In this document: positions 1 to 4,918 of the stretch, one piece after another
Numbering within the stretch: the stretch's first letter is position 1
How the letters are laid out: every line of letters begins with the position of its first letter
Source: Candidatus Falkowiibacteriota bacterium
GTDB taxonomy: Bacteria > Patescibacteriota > Patescibacteriia > UBA2591 > JABMQE01
Length of the DNA: 6,040 nt
NCBI GenBank assembly: GCA_013203415.1
Contig: JABMQE010000123.1
Coordinates: 1 to 6,040 of the forward strand
Reading direction: 5' to 3'
The notes under the pieces: generated by a model
Told to the model about the DNA's origin: nothing
What the model saw: the letters and a program-made list of their open reading frames with translations, nothing else
Database searches by the model: none
Program-made: the position numbers and the translations under genes

Positions 1-73
1 AAAGAGCCCTTCGACTCGCTCCGCTCGCTCAGGGTCTCCACTCGCCTCTAAGGAGGCTCGCTCCGAAAAAGCA
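1..73. repeat. Palindromic repeat at the presumed rplD/rplW junction
   Basis: CCCT (7-10) pairs with AGGG (31-34) around a CGA/TCG inner stem (12-14 with 25-27), leaving an unpaired T on one side and CTC on the other. A second hairpin follows, GCCTC (44-48) with GAGGC (53-57). The 9-mer CTCGCTCCG occurs at 15-23 and again at 57-65. The first palindrome belongs to the same family as those at 2601-2642 and 4868-4887. In this cluster rplD normally lies just upstream, so its 3' end may be in this stretch. Frame 1 closes at TAA 49-51, frame 3 closes at TGA 75-77 (overlapping the GTG at 74), and frame 2 runs open into rplW. The sequence does not show which of these is translated. Confidence 0.7.
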
Positions 74-406
74 GTGAAAGTGAAACCAGCGAAATCTGTT
101 AAGACAGAGGTTCGCAAGTTTAGTGATGTGGATGGGATTTTGGTAAGGCCGCTTTTAACGGAAAAGATTAGCGGGTTGGGCATGTATAATCAGTATGCTT
201 TCGAGGTGAAGCCAGGAGCGAATAAAATTCAGGTTAAAAAAGCAGTGGAGACATATTATAAAGTTAGGCCAACAAGAGTAAATATTGTTAAAGTGCGCGG
301 CAGAAGCGTACGCTGGGGCAGAACGCAAGGGAAAACAAGGGGATGGAAGAAGGCGATTGTGACGCTTAGACAAGGGGACAAGATTGAGCTTTATGAAGGA
401 GTATAG
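74..406 (+). CDS. rplW: Large subunit ribosomal protein L23 (uL23)
   Basis: L23 binds 23S rRNA domain III near the peptide exit tunnel and is part of the docking site for trigger factor and SRP. The 110-residue product has the family core VRPLLTEK at about residues 24-31, then YAFEVKPGANKIQVKKAVE (41-59) and VRPTRVNIVKVRG (64-76), ending in the usual GDKIELYEG. Length is normal apart from about 20 extra N-terminal residues. The start is uncertain. GTG at 74 is the first start codon in the window, but the frame is open to the window edge through the palindrome. GTG at 80 and GTG at 128 (codon 19, just before the core) are alternatives. The AAGGAGG at 50-56 lies 17 nt from GTG 74, too far for normal use, and is part of a hairpin. 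rplB follows after 43 nt. Confidence 0.95.
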   Translation: MKVKPAKSVKTEVRKFSDVDGILVRPLLTEKISGLGMYNQYAFEVKPGANKIQVKKAVETYYKVRPTRVNIVKVRGRSVRWGRTQGKTRGWKKAIVTLRQGDKIELYEGV

Positions 407-449
407 TTATGAAAATACGAGAATATGAAAATAACTAATAATTTGAAAT

Positions 450-1289
450 ATGGCGATTAAGAAATATAAACCTACAACACCAGCAAGAAGACACTCTTCG
501 GTAGTCCTAACAAAGGATTTAACGAAAAAGCGACCGGAGAGGTCTTTGGTTACTGCAAAAAAAAGAAAAGCCGGCAGGAATAATACTGGTAAGATTACTA
601 TTAGGCATAGGGGCGGCGGGGCTAAGCGGTATTTAAGAAAAGTTGATTTTAAGAGAGATAAGTTTGATATAGAAGCAAAAGTTATTGCGATTGAATATGA
701 TCCAAACCGAAATGCCAGAATTGCACTTTTAGAATACAAAGATGGCGAAAAAAGATATATTATTGCTCCAACAGAGTTAAAGGAGGGGGATAAAGTTGTT
801 TCTTCCCAAAAAAAGACAGAGATAAATCCGGGTAATGCAATGCCTTTAAGGTTTATTCCAACAGGAATGATGATTTATAATATCGAGTTAACTCCAGGCA
901 AGGGCGGACAGATTGTTAGAAGCGGTGGAGTAAGTGCTACTTTGCAGTCGCAGGAAGGAAAATTGGCCCAGATAAAATTGCCATCGAGTGAAATAAGATT
1001 GGTTTCTACGGATTCGATGGCAACAATTGGACAGGTTTCTAATCCAGATGCGAGGGCGGTTCGGATTGGTTTGGCAGGCCGAAAAAGACATATGGGCATT
1101 AGGCCAACAGTTCGCGGCAAGGCAATGAACCCGGTTGACCATCCGCATGGCGGTGGTGAGGGCGGGTCTCCGATTGGGCTTAAACATCCGAAGACGCCAT
1201 GGGGTAAGCCGGCGCTTGGGGTTCGGACTAGACAGAAGAATAAGTTTTCTGATAGGTTTATTGTGAAGCGGAGGAAGAAGCGGAGATAG
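450..1289 (+). CDS. rplB: Large subunit ribosomal protein L2 (uL2)
   Basis: L2 is a primary 23S rRNA binder, needed for subunit joining and for peptidyl transferase centre assembly. The 279-residue product is close to the E. coli length (273). It shows RNA-binding domain signatures NNTGKITIRHRGGG (44-57) and YDPNRNARIALLEYKDGEKR (83-102), then PGKGGQIVRSGG (149-160). The C-terminal hallmark MNPVDHPHGGGEGG (226-239) includes the conserved histidine (residue 231) near the catalytic centre. The tail is strongly basic (KRRKKRR). The ATG at 450 begins the usual MAIKKYKPTTPARRH. There is no Shine-Dalgarno motif; the leader is AT-rich and contains the direct repeat TATGAAAATA (408-417 and 424-433). 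A 234-nt repeat-filled spacer separates it from rpsS. Conservation is high, and the long antisense frames within it are shadows. Confidence 0.99.
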   Translation: MAIKKYKPTTPARRHSSVVLTKDLTKKRPERSLVTAKKRKAGRNNTGKITIRHRGGGAKRYLRKVDFKRDKFDIEAKVIAIEYDPNRNARIALLEYKDGEKRYIIAPTELKEGDKVVSSQKKTEINPGNAMPLRFIPTGMMIYNIELTPGKGGQIVRSGGVSATLQSQEGKLAQIKLPSSEIRLVSTDSMATIGQVSNPDARAVRIGLAGRKRHMGIRPTVRGKAMNPVDHPHGGGEGGSPIGLKHPKTPWGKPALGVRTRQKNKFSDRFIVKRRKKRR

Positions 1290-1313
1290 TTGATAATTTC
1301 CAAGGTGATAAAA

Positions 1314-1357
1314 ACGTACGTACGAACGTACGTACGTGCGTACGTACGTACTTACGT
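1314..1357. repeat. Degenerate ACGT tetranucleotide microsatellite
   Basis: Eleven contiguous 4-nt units lie 24 nt after the rplB stop. Eight are ACGT, and three are single-base variants (ACGA at 1322, GCGT at 1338, ACTT at 1350). The unit is self-complementary, so the tract can fold on itself in DNA or RNA; the flanking AAA and TTT (1311-1313, 1358-1359) extend the palindrome slightly. It lacks the T-run of a classic intrinsic terminator, and the rest of the operon must be read through it. Confidence 0.9.
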
Positions 1358-1379
1358 TTATCGTCTTAGAAGTGTTCGT

Positions 1380-1465
1380 CGCTAATTTGCGCGAATTTAC
1401 CACAAATTACACAAATTTTATATTACGGATTCGTGAAATTAGTGGTAGATTAGTGTAAATTAGTG
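1380..1465. repeat. Long imperfect inverted repeat in the rplB-rpsS spacer
   Basis: The left arm (1380-1419), beginning CGCTAATTTGCGCG, and the right arm (1425-1465), read as its reverse complement, match at most positions with a loop of about 5 nt. Several mismatches would be G-U wobbles in RNA, so a stem of about 40 bp is possible in the transcript. Each arm is itself a degenerate tandem of CAC-AAT units about 10-11 nt apart. The left arm recurs nearly unchanged at 1878-1914 and 4590-4628, differing only by transitions. Beyond it, 1466-1523 is plain AT-rich leader with no Shine-Dalgarno motif. Confidence 0.85.
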
Positions 1466-1523
1466 GGAGACATAAATTACGAACCAATAGATTAAATCAT
1501 GATAAACAATAAATAAAGAAAAA

Positions 1524-1874
1524 ATGTCGAGATCACTAAAAAAAGGTCCATTTATAGATTATAAGCTGCTTAAGAAAATCAGTAATGTTAAGCGTGGAGA
1601 TAAAATAGTTATCAAAACATGGTCGCGTGCTTGTACCATAACCCCGGAAATGGTAGGATTTACTCTTGGCGTGCATAACGGAAAGGATCATATTCCAGTA
1701 TTTGTGGTAGAGAATATGGTGGGGCACAAATTGGGTGAGTTTTCGCCGACCAGAAAATTTTCTAAACACGGCGGTAGAATGCAAAAAGAGCAAGAGCAAG
1801 AAGCGGCTGATAAGGCGAAAGATGCTGTTGATAAGGAGAAGGCAGAGACGGAGGGGGATGAGAAGAAGGAGTAA
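1524..1874 (+). CDS. rpsS: Small subunit ribosomal protein S19 (uS19) with charged C-terminal tail
   Basis: S19 sits in the 30S head with S13, contacts 16S rRNA near the A site and takes part in the inter-subunit bridge. The canonical start is MSRSLKKGPFID (1-12). The core continues with TWSRACTITPEMVG (32-45), VHNGKDHIPVFV (50-61) and the signature MVGHKLGEFSPTR (65-77). The E. coli protein is 92 residues; this one is 116. Residues from about 87 onward are a low-complexity Lys/Glu/Asp/Ala tail, probably helical or disordered. ATG 1524 is fixed by the conserved N terminus, and no Shine-Dalgarno is visible. Closely related repeat spacers flank the gene on both sides. Confidence 0.98.
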   Translation: MSRSLKKGPFIDYKLLKKISNVKRGDKIVIKTWSRACTITPEMVGFTLGVHNGKDHIPVFVVENMVGHKLGEFSPTRKFSKHGGRMQKEQEQEAADKAKDAVDKEKAETEGDEKKE

Positions 1875-1877
1875 AAT

Positions 1878-1914
1878 CGCTAATTTGCACAAATTTACCA
1901 CAAATTACACAAAT
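1878..1914 (+). repeat. CAC-AAT spacer repeat, copy 2 (rpsS-rplV)
   Basis: Begins 3 nt after the rpsS stop with CGCTAATTTGCACAAATT. It differs from the copy at 1380 at two positions, both A/G transitions. It is followed by GAACCAATAAATTAA (1925-1939), which resembles the sequence after copy 1 (GAACCAATAGATTAA, starting at 1481). The two spacers around rpsS are therefore related over more than the repeat itself. The rest to 1959 is AT-rich period-8 sequence (AATAAATT, AATAAATC, AATAAACC). Confidence 0.85.
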
Positions 1915-1959
1915 CCGAATTAGTGAACCAATAAATTAATAAATCAATAAACCACGTCC

Positions 1960-2586
1960 ATGGAAGTAAAAGCTAAGGCAAGATATATACGGATTTCGCC
2001 GAAAAAGGTTCGGTTGGTATTGGCTTTAGTTCGGGGAGTGGATGCGGAAGAGGCATTAAAGCAGCTGCAGTTTATAAACAAAGCGGCGGCGCGGCCGGTA
2101 AAAAAACTTTTGGATTCGGCGATTGCTAATGCAACAAATAATTTTAGCTTGGATAAATCGAACTTATTTATAAAAGAGATAAGAGCTGACGAGGGGCCGA
2201 CCTTAAAAAGATGGAAGCCAAGAGCTTTTGGCAGGGCAACGCCTTTAAGAAAAAAGAGTTCACATATTAGCATAGTTTTGGGCGAGAGAGTGGAGAGTAA
2301 GGATGTAGAGAAGAAGGAGCAGAAATTGGATGCGCCGGTGAAGATCTCTGAATTGGCGAAGAGTGATGGGAAGAAAAGCGAAGATGGAAAATTGAAAATG
2401 GAAGATGGAAAGAAGAAAGAAACTAGAGATAAGAAACTAGAAACTAGAGACGAGGCAGAAGATGTTAAACTGGATAGTGCTGGGAACTTGATAAAGAAAG
2501 AAAGAAAGGGGCTGGAAGATATGAGAAAGAAAGAAAGAAAAGGATTTTTTAAGAGTGTGTTTAGCAGGAAGACAGGGCAGAAGTAA
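1960..2586 (+). CDS. rplV: Large subunit ribosomal protein L22 (uL22) with long low-complexity C-terminal tail
   Basis: L22 binds several 23S rRNA domains, and its beta-hairpin lines the peptide exit tunnel. The core, residues 1-109, starts MEVKAKARYIRISPKKVR and ends with the hairpin and terminal strand (RWKPRAFGRATPLRKKSSHISIVLGE, about 84-109). E. coli L22 is 110 residues; this protein is 208. Residues 110-208 form a Lys/Glu/Asp-rich tail encoded by short DNA direct repeats: GAAGATGGAAA at 2380 and 2401, GAAACTAG at 2419, 2433 and 2440, and two AAAGAAAGAAAG tracts at about 2493 and 2526. The peptide KKERKG therefore appears twice (179-184 and 190-195). The tail looks like expanded repeat DNA that remained in frame. 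No Shine-Dalgarno precedes ATG 1960. Confidence 0.97.
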   Translation: MEVKAKARYIRISPKKVRLVLALVRGVDAEEALKQLQFINKAAARPVKKLLDSAIANATNNFSLDKSNLFIKEIRADEGPTLKRWKPRAFGRATPLRKKSSHISIVLGERVESKDVEKKEQKLDAPVKISELAKSDGKKSEDGKLKMEDGKKKETRDKKLETRDEAEDVKLDSAGNLIKKERKGLEDMRKKERKGFFKSVFSRKTGQK

Positions 2587-2600
2587 TTATTAATTGTTAA

Positions 2601-2642
2601 ACCCTTCGACTCCCCCTCGGCAAGCTCGGGGTCGCTCAGGGT
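2601..2642. repeat. Nested palindrome upstream of rpsC
   Basis: The outer stem pairs ACCCT (2601-2605) with AGGGT (2638-2642) and CGAC (2607-2610) with GTCG (2631-2634), with T2606 facing CTC as unpaired bases. Inside sits a second unit of the same design, CCCCTCGGCAAGCTCGGGG (2613-2631). It resembles the core TTCGACAAGCTCA seen at 4872-4884. The arrangement looks like one palindrome inside another. No gene lies in 2587-2662. Confidence 0.85.
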
Positions 2643-2662
2643 AAAAAAACTAACGTTTTTTT
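2643..2662 (+). other. A/T hairpin abutting the rpsC start codon
   Basis: AAAAAAAC (2643-2650) and GTTTTTTT (2655-2662) are perfect reverse complements around a TAAC loop, and the rpsC ATG begins at the next base. Together with the GC-rich palindrome just upstream it occupies the entire ribosome landing region. It resembles a weak bidirectional terminator but lies within an operon, so its role is unclear. Confidence 0.6.
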
Positions 2663-3373
2663 ATGGGACAAAAAGTTAATCCAAAAGCATTTAGATTAGG
2701 CATTACAAGAACTTGGAACTCCAAGTGGTTTTCTAGTAAAAATTATAAAGAATTTTTGCGGGAAGATGTGATGATTAGAAAAATAATAAAAAACAAGCTA
2801 AAGAATTCGGGGATAGCGGAAATAGAGATAGAACGTTCGGGCGAGAATATAAAAGTGATTGTTTATGTTTCTAAGCCGGGTTTGATTATTGGCCGAGGCG
2901 GAGCCGGAATAGAGCAGTTAAGACAGGAGATTGATAAGAAAGTTTTTGGAAAAATTTATAAAAGGAAGCCCCGAGGAAAATATAATCTGGATATCAGTAT
3001 TCAGGAAGTAAAAAGCCCCGATCTTTCTTCCCAGGTAGTGACGGAACGAGTTATAGACGACATAGAAAAAAGAATCCCTTTTAGGCGAGTATGCAAGCAA
3101 TCGATCGAGAATGTTAGAAAAGCAGGTGCCAAGGGAGTAAAGATTTTGGTGGCCGGAAGGTTGGGCGGAGTGGAAATAGCCAGAACAGAGAAGTTTACTT
3201 GGGGGAATATTCCTTTGCATACATTAAGGGCAGATATTGATTATTCCAGAGGAGCGGCACATACGATTTATGGTTTGATTGGGGTTAAGGTTTGGATATA
3301 TAAGGGTGAGGTTTTTAAGAGCAAGGCGAAGGAGGAGACATCAGATGAGAAAGCGAAGGAGGGTGCGAAGTAG
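2663..3373 (+). CDS. rpsC: Small subunit ribosomal protein S3 (uS3)
   Basis: S3 lies at the mRNA entry channel of the 30S subunit and contributes to helicase activity there. The N terminus MGQKVNPKAFRLGI (1-14) is canonical. A type II KH domain is marked by KPGLIIGRGGAGIEQLR (71-87) with the GRGG loop at 77-80. The C-terminal domain shows RLGGVEIARTE (166-176), the signature PLHTLRADIDY (184-194) and GLIGVKVWIYKGE (204-216). Compared with E. coli S3 there are about ten extra residues between the KH core and the C-terminal domain (around 91-110, KKVFGKIYKRKPRGK). A short charged tail follows residue 216, and total length is 236 (E. coli 233). No Shine-Dalgarno is present; the start touches an A/T hairpin. 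Confidence 0.99.
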   Translation: MGQKVNPKAFRLGITRTWNSKWFSSKNYKEFLREDVMIRKIIKNKLKNSGIAEIEIERSGENIKVIVYVSKPGLIIGRGGAGIEQLRQEIDKKVFGKIYKRKPRGKYNLDISIQEVKSPDLSSQVVTERVIDDIEKRIPFRRVCKQSIENVRKAGAKGVKILVAGRLGGVEIARTEKFTWGNIPLHTLRADIDYSRGAAHTIYGLIGVKVWIYKGEVFKSKAKEETSDEKAKEGAK

Positions 3374-3396
3374 ATGAGTTCTTGTTTTGTTGTTTC

Positions 3397-3428
3397 ATTG
3401 TTACATTGCTACATTGTTAAATTGTTAA
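3397..3428 (+). repeat. ATTGTTAC octamer tandem repeat (rpsC-maf spacer)
   Basis: Four head-to-tail 8-nt units: ATTGTTAC, ATTGCTAC, ATTGTTAA, ATTGTTAA. The same octamer recurs at 5325-5348. It forms most of the 66-nt spacer between rpsC and the maf-type gene. Confidence 0.85.
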
Positions 3429-3439
3429 ATAATTAAGTT

Positions 3440-4024
3440 ATGAAAATTGTTTTGGCTACAAAATCACCTTATAGGCGGGAAGCTTTTAAGATGTTAGATA
3501 TAGAATTTACCACAGAAGGGAGTGATGTGGATGAGTATTTTGAAGGCAGGCCTGAAAATCCGGAAGAATTGGTAAAGCATTTAGCGCGTTTGAAAGCCGA
3601 GGCCGTTGCTAAAAATTACTCAAAAGAAATTGTTATTGGTTTTGATTCTATTGGTTGGTTTGAGGGTTTGGTTCTTGAGAAACCGAAGTCGAGAGATGAT
3701 GCTTTTGAGAGATTGAAAATGTTGTCAGGAAAGGTTCACCATTTCTATACAGGGATATATATGATTAATTTAGAAACAGGTCAGATTTTATCAAGGTCTG
3801 TAGAGACAGAATTAGTGACGAGAGAGTTAAGCGATGAGGAGATAAACAAATATCTAGATCAAGATCCTAATTATAATACATATGCCTTGGGTTATGATCC
3901 GTTAGGTAGCTATAGTTCTACTTTTGTCGAAAAGTGTACTGGGAGTTATAATAGTTTTACTCGAGGAATTCCCTTGGAGTTGATAGTAAAAATGCTGAAA
4001 GAAATTGGTTATAAGCTTGGTTAG
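3440..4024 (+). CDS. maf: Maf/Ham1-superfamily nucleoside triphosphate pyrophosphatase
   Basis: Maf proteins hydrolyse non-canonical or regulatory NTPs to NMP and pyrophosphate, acting as cytosolic house-cleaning enzymes. Length (194) is typical. Visible family features are the N-terminal phosphate-binding segment ATKSPYRRE (6-14), acidic DVDE (29-32), LKAEAVA (51-57), GFDS (67-70) where most members have GADT, with the catalytic-type Asp at 69, EKPKS (80-84), LSGKVH (95-100), FVEKCTGSY (162-170) and GIPLELI (176-182). The usual AGAYGIQG motif is replaced by YALGYDPLG (148-156), so this is a divergent member and its substrate cannot be inferred. It interrupts the normal rpsC-rplP adjacency, 66 nt after rpsC and 145 nt before rplP, same strand. 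Base composition looks like its neighbours. ATG 3440 begins the conserved first strand (MKIVLATKSP); no Shine-Dalgarno is seen. Confidence 0.9.
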   Translation: MKIVLATKSPYRREAFKMLDIEFTTEGSDVDEYFEGRPENPEELVKHLARLKAEAVAKNYSKEIVIGFDSIGWFEGLVLEKPKSRDDAFERLKMLSGKVHHFYTGIYMINLETGQILSRSVETELVTRELSDEEINKYLDQDPNYNTYALGYDPLGSYSSTFVEKCTGSYNSFTRGIPLELIVKMLKEIGYKLG

Positions 4025-4054
4025 GGAGTGGTTAATAATAAATAATAAATCGCT

Positions 4055-4150
4055 ATGTTAGCGCCAAAGAAAGTAAAACCCACGCACCAGAACTCGCTTG
4101 AGCTCGTTCGGTGCGGGGCTAGTTCAAGAGTTAATATCTGTTTAATTTAA
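4055..4150 (+). pseudogene. Duplicated 5' end of rplP fused to a palindrome (31-codon chimeric ORF)
   Basis: Bases 4055-4079 repeat the first 25 nt of rplP (4170-4194) with one difference, TTA for TTG at the second codon, which is silent. The reading frame continues through the palindrome and ends at TAA 4148-4150, 19 nt before the true rplP start. The predicted peptide begins MLAPKKVKPTHQNS and has no further L16 similarity. It is either a relic of an insertion into the start of rplP or a translated leader. It lies 30 nt after the maf stop. Confidence 0.75.
4079..4118. repeat. Bulged palindrome upstream of rplP
   Basis: CCC (4079-4081) pairs with GGG (4116-4118), CGCACC (4083-4088) with GGTGCG (4110-4115), and GAAC (4090-4093) with GTTC (4106-4109). 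A4082 and A4089 are unpaired. The stem is 13 bp with a 12-nt apical region, inside which CTC/GAG may also pair. It shares sequence and bulge design with the element at 5448-5523. The remainder to 4169 is AT-rich and includes TTAATA-N3-GTTTAA (4131-4145), also found after the other element. Confidence 0.85.
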
Positions 4151-4169
4151 TAAGTTTTATTAAAATATT

Positions 4170-4586
4170 ATGTTGGCGCCAAAGAAAGTAAAACACAGAA
4201 AATGGCATAAGAGGGCTGGGAATGCTGGAAAAGCTAAACAGGCCTCGACAAAGAGTCGAGTGAGTTTTGGCAGTTTTGGAATGATGGCAACTACGGCAAG
4301 TTGGATTGATGGCAGGCAGATCGAGGCAGCAAGAAGGGTAATTACCAGGAAATTGCAAAAAGGCGGTAAGATCTGGATTAGAATTTTTCCAGATAAGCCG
4401 GTTACTTTTCATGGCAACGAGAATACGATGGGAAGCGGAAAAGGCGCGGTTGATCATTATGTAGTTAGTGTAAAGCCGGGAAATGTTTTGTTCGAGATTG
4501 ACGGGGTGGAAGAAGATTTAGCTAAAGAGGCGATTGTGTCGGCTGGGCATAAGATGCCGGTGAAAATTAAGTTTGTTAAAAAGTAA
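4170..4586 (+). CDS. rplP: Large subunit ribosomal protein L16 (uL16)
   Basis: L16 binds 23S rRNA near the A site and the peptidyl transferase centre and joins late in 50S assembly. The N terminus MLAPKKVKHRKWHK (1-14) is typical. VSFGSFGMMA (31-40), RQIEAARRVITR (49-60), GKIWIRIFPDKP (66-77), MGSGKGAVDHYVVSVKPGNVLFEIDGV (87-113) and the LAKEAI helix (117-122) follow. Length is 138, against 136 in E. coli, with a slightly longer basic linker at 15-30. The ATG at 4170, rather than the ATG at 4055, is the start because only this frame continues into the whole protein. The leader has no Shine-Dalgarno motif. The rpmC gene follows after 42 nt of repeat. Confidence 0.99.
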   Translation: MLAPKKVKHRKWHKRAGNAGKAKQASTKSRVSFGSFGMMATTASWIDGRQIEAARRVITRKLQKGGKIWIRIFPDKPVTFHGNENTMGSGKGAVDHYVVSVKPGNVLFEIDGVEEDLAKEAIVSAGHKMPVKIKFVKK

Positions 4587-4589
4587 CGT

Positions 4590-4628
4590 CGCTAATTTGC
4601 ACGGATTTACCACGAATTACACAAATTT
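4590..4628 (+). repeat. CAC-AAT spacer repeat, copy 3, forming the rpmC leader
   Basis: Begins CGCTAATTTGCACGGATT four bases after the rplP stop and ends at the base before the rpmC ATG. It differs from copy 1 (1380) at three positions, all A/G transitions. The repeat supplies essentially the entire rplP-rpmC spacer, including the ribosome landing site, and contains no purine-rich Shine-Dalgarno sequence. Confidence 0.88.
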
Positions 4629-4901
4629 ATGAAAATTAAAGAGTTGAAAAATAAACCAAAAGCAGAATTAGAGCGAATGCTAAAAGAAGAGCGAGAGCAT
4701 TTGCGTAATTTAAAATTTGATTTGGCAAGTAAGAAATTGAAGAAAGTAAGAGAAGTGCGAGAGGTTAAAAAAACGATAGCGAGAGTAATGACTTTGCTAA
4801 AAGAGAAGCAGGGGTCGGGGGTGAGAGTGGTTGGTGGAAGTAAAAAAGACGAGGTTAATAAGGTTAATGGCTTCGACAAGCTCACCACAAGTAAAAGTTA
4901 A
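4629..4901 (+). CDS. rpmC: Large subunit ribosomal protein L29 (uL29) with palindrome-encoded C terminus
   Basis: L29 is a small helical protein beside L23 at the exit tunnel rim. The core, residues 1-61, has the standard two-helix pattern: MKIKELKNKPKAELERMLKE, then LRNLKFDLASKKLKKVREVR and the signature VKKTIARVMTLLKEK (46-60). Most family members end near there at 60-70 residues; this one has 90. Residues 62-79 are a linker (GSGVRVVGGSKKDEVNKV). Residues from 81 (GFDKLTTSKS) are encoded by a palindromic element that starts exactly at codon 81 and lies between two perfect 15-nt direct repeats; the second repeat supplies the TAA stop at 4899-4901. The C terminus therefore appears to have been changed by the insertion. 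The start has no Shine-Dalgarno. The rpsQ gene follows after 17 nt. Confidence 0.95.
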   Translation: MKIKELKNKPKAELERMLKEEREHLRNLKFDLASKKLKKVREVREVKKTIARVMTLLKEKQGSGVRVVGGSKKDEVNKVNGFDKLTTSKS

Positions 4902-4911
4902 TAAGGTTAAT
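4854..4911 (+). repeat. Small palindrome flanked by perfect 15-nt direct repeats
   Basis: GTTAATAAGGTTAAT occurs at 4854-4868 and identically at 4897-4911. Between them are 28 nt (4869-4896) holding the core TTCGACAAGCTCA (4872-4884), with TGG (4868-4870) able to pair with CCA (4885-4887). The core is shared with the palindromes at 7-34 and 2601-2642. The left repeat and the palindrome are coding in rpmC; the right repeat crosses the stop into the rpsQ leader. Confidence 0.88.
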
Positions 4912-4918
4912 AATTATT

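Noticed and set aside
50..56. AAGGAGG as a Shine-Dalgarno for rplW
   Set aside because: It is 17 nt from GTG 74 and forms part of the GCCTC/GAGGC hairpin, and the other genes show no such motif.
409..438. Nine-codon upstream ORF before rplB
   Set aside because: It is very short, has no conserved feature, and is expected by chance in AT-rich sequence.
875..1403. Two long antisense frames over rplB (142 and 171 codons)
   Set aside because: They mirror the highly conserved L2 coding sequence and have no recognisable domains; one runs through the ACGT repeat. They are shadows.
2643..2662. Intrinsic terminator before rpsC
   Set aside because: The stem is nearly all A/T and lies within an essential operon directly before a start codon, so I list it only as a hairpin.
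3397..3428. CRISPR array from repeated units
   Set aside because: The units are contiguous 8-mers with no spacers and no cas genes are present. The other repeats are likewise dispersed or inverted, not CRISPR-like.
4131..4169. Promoter directly before rplP (TAAAAT-like sequence)
   Set aside because: It is too close to the ATG, has no -35 or extended -10, and is expected in such AT-rich sequence.
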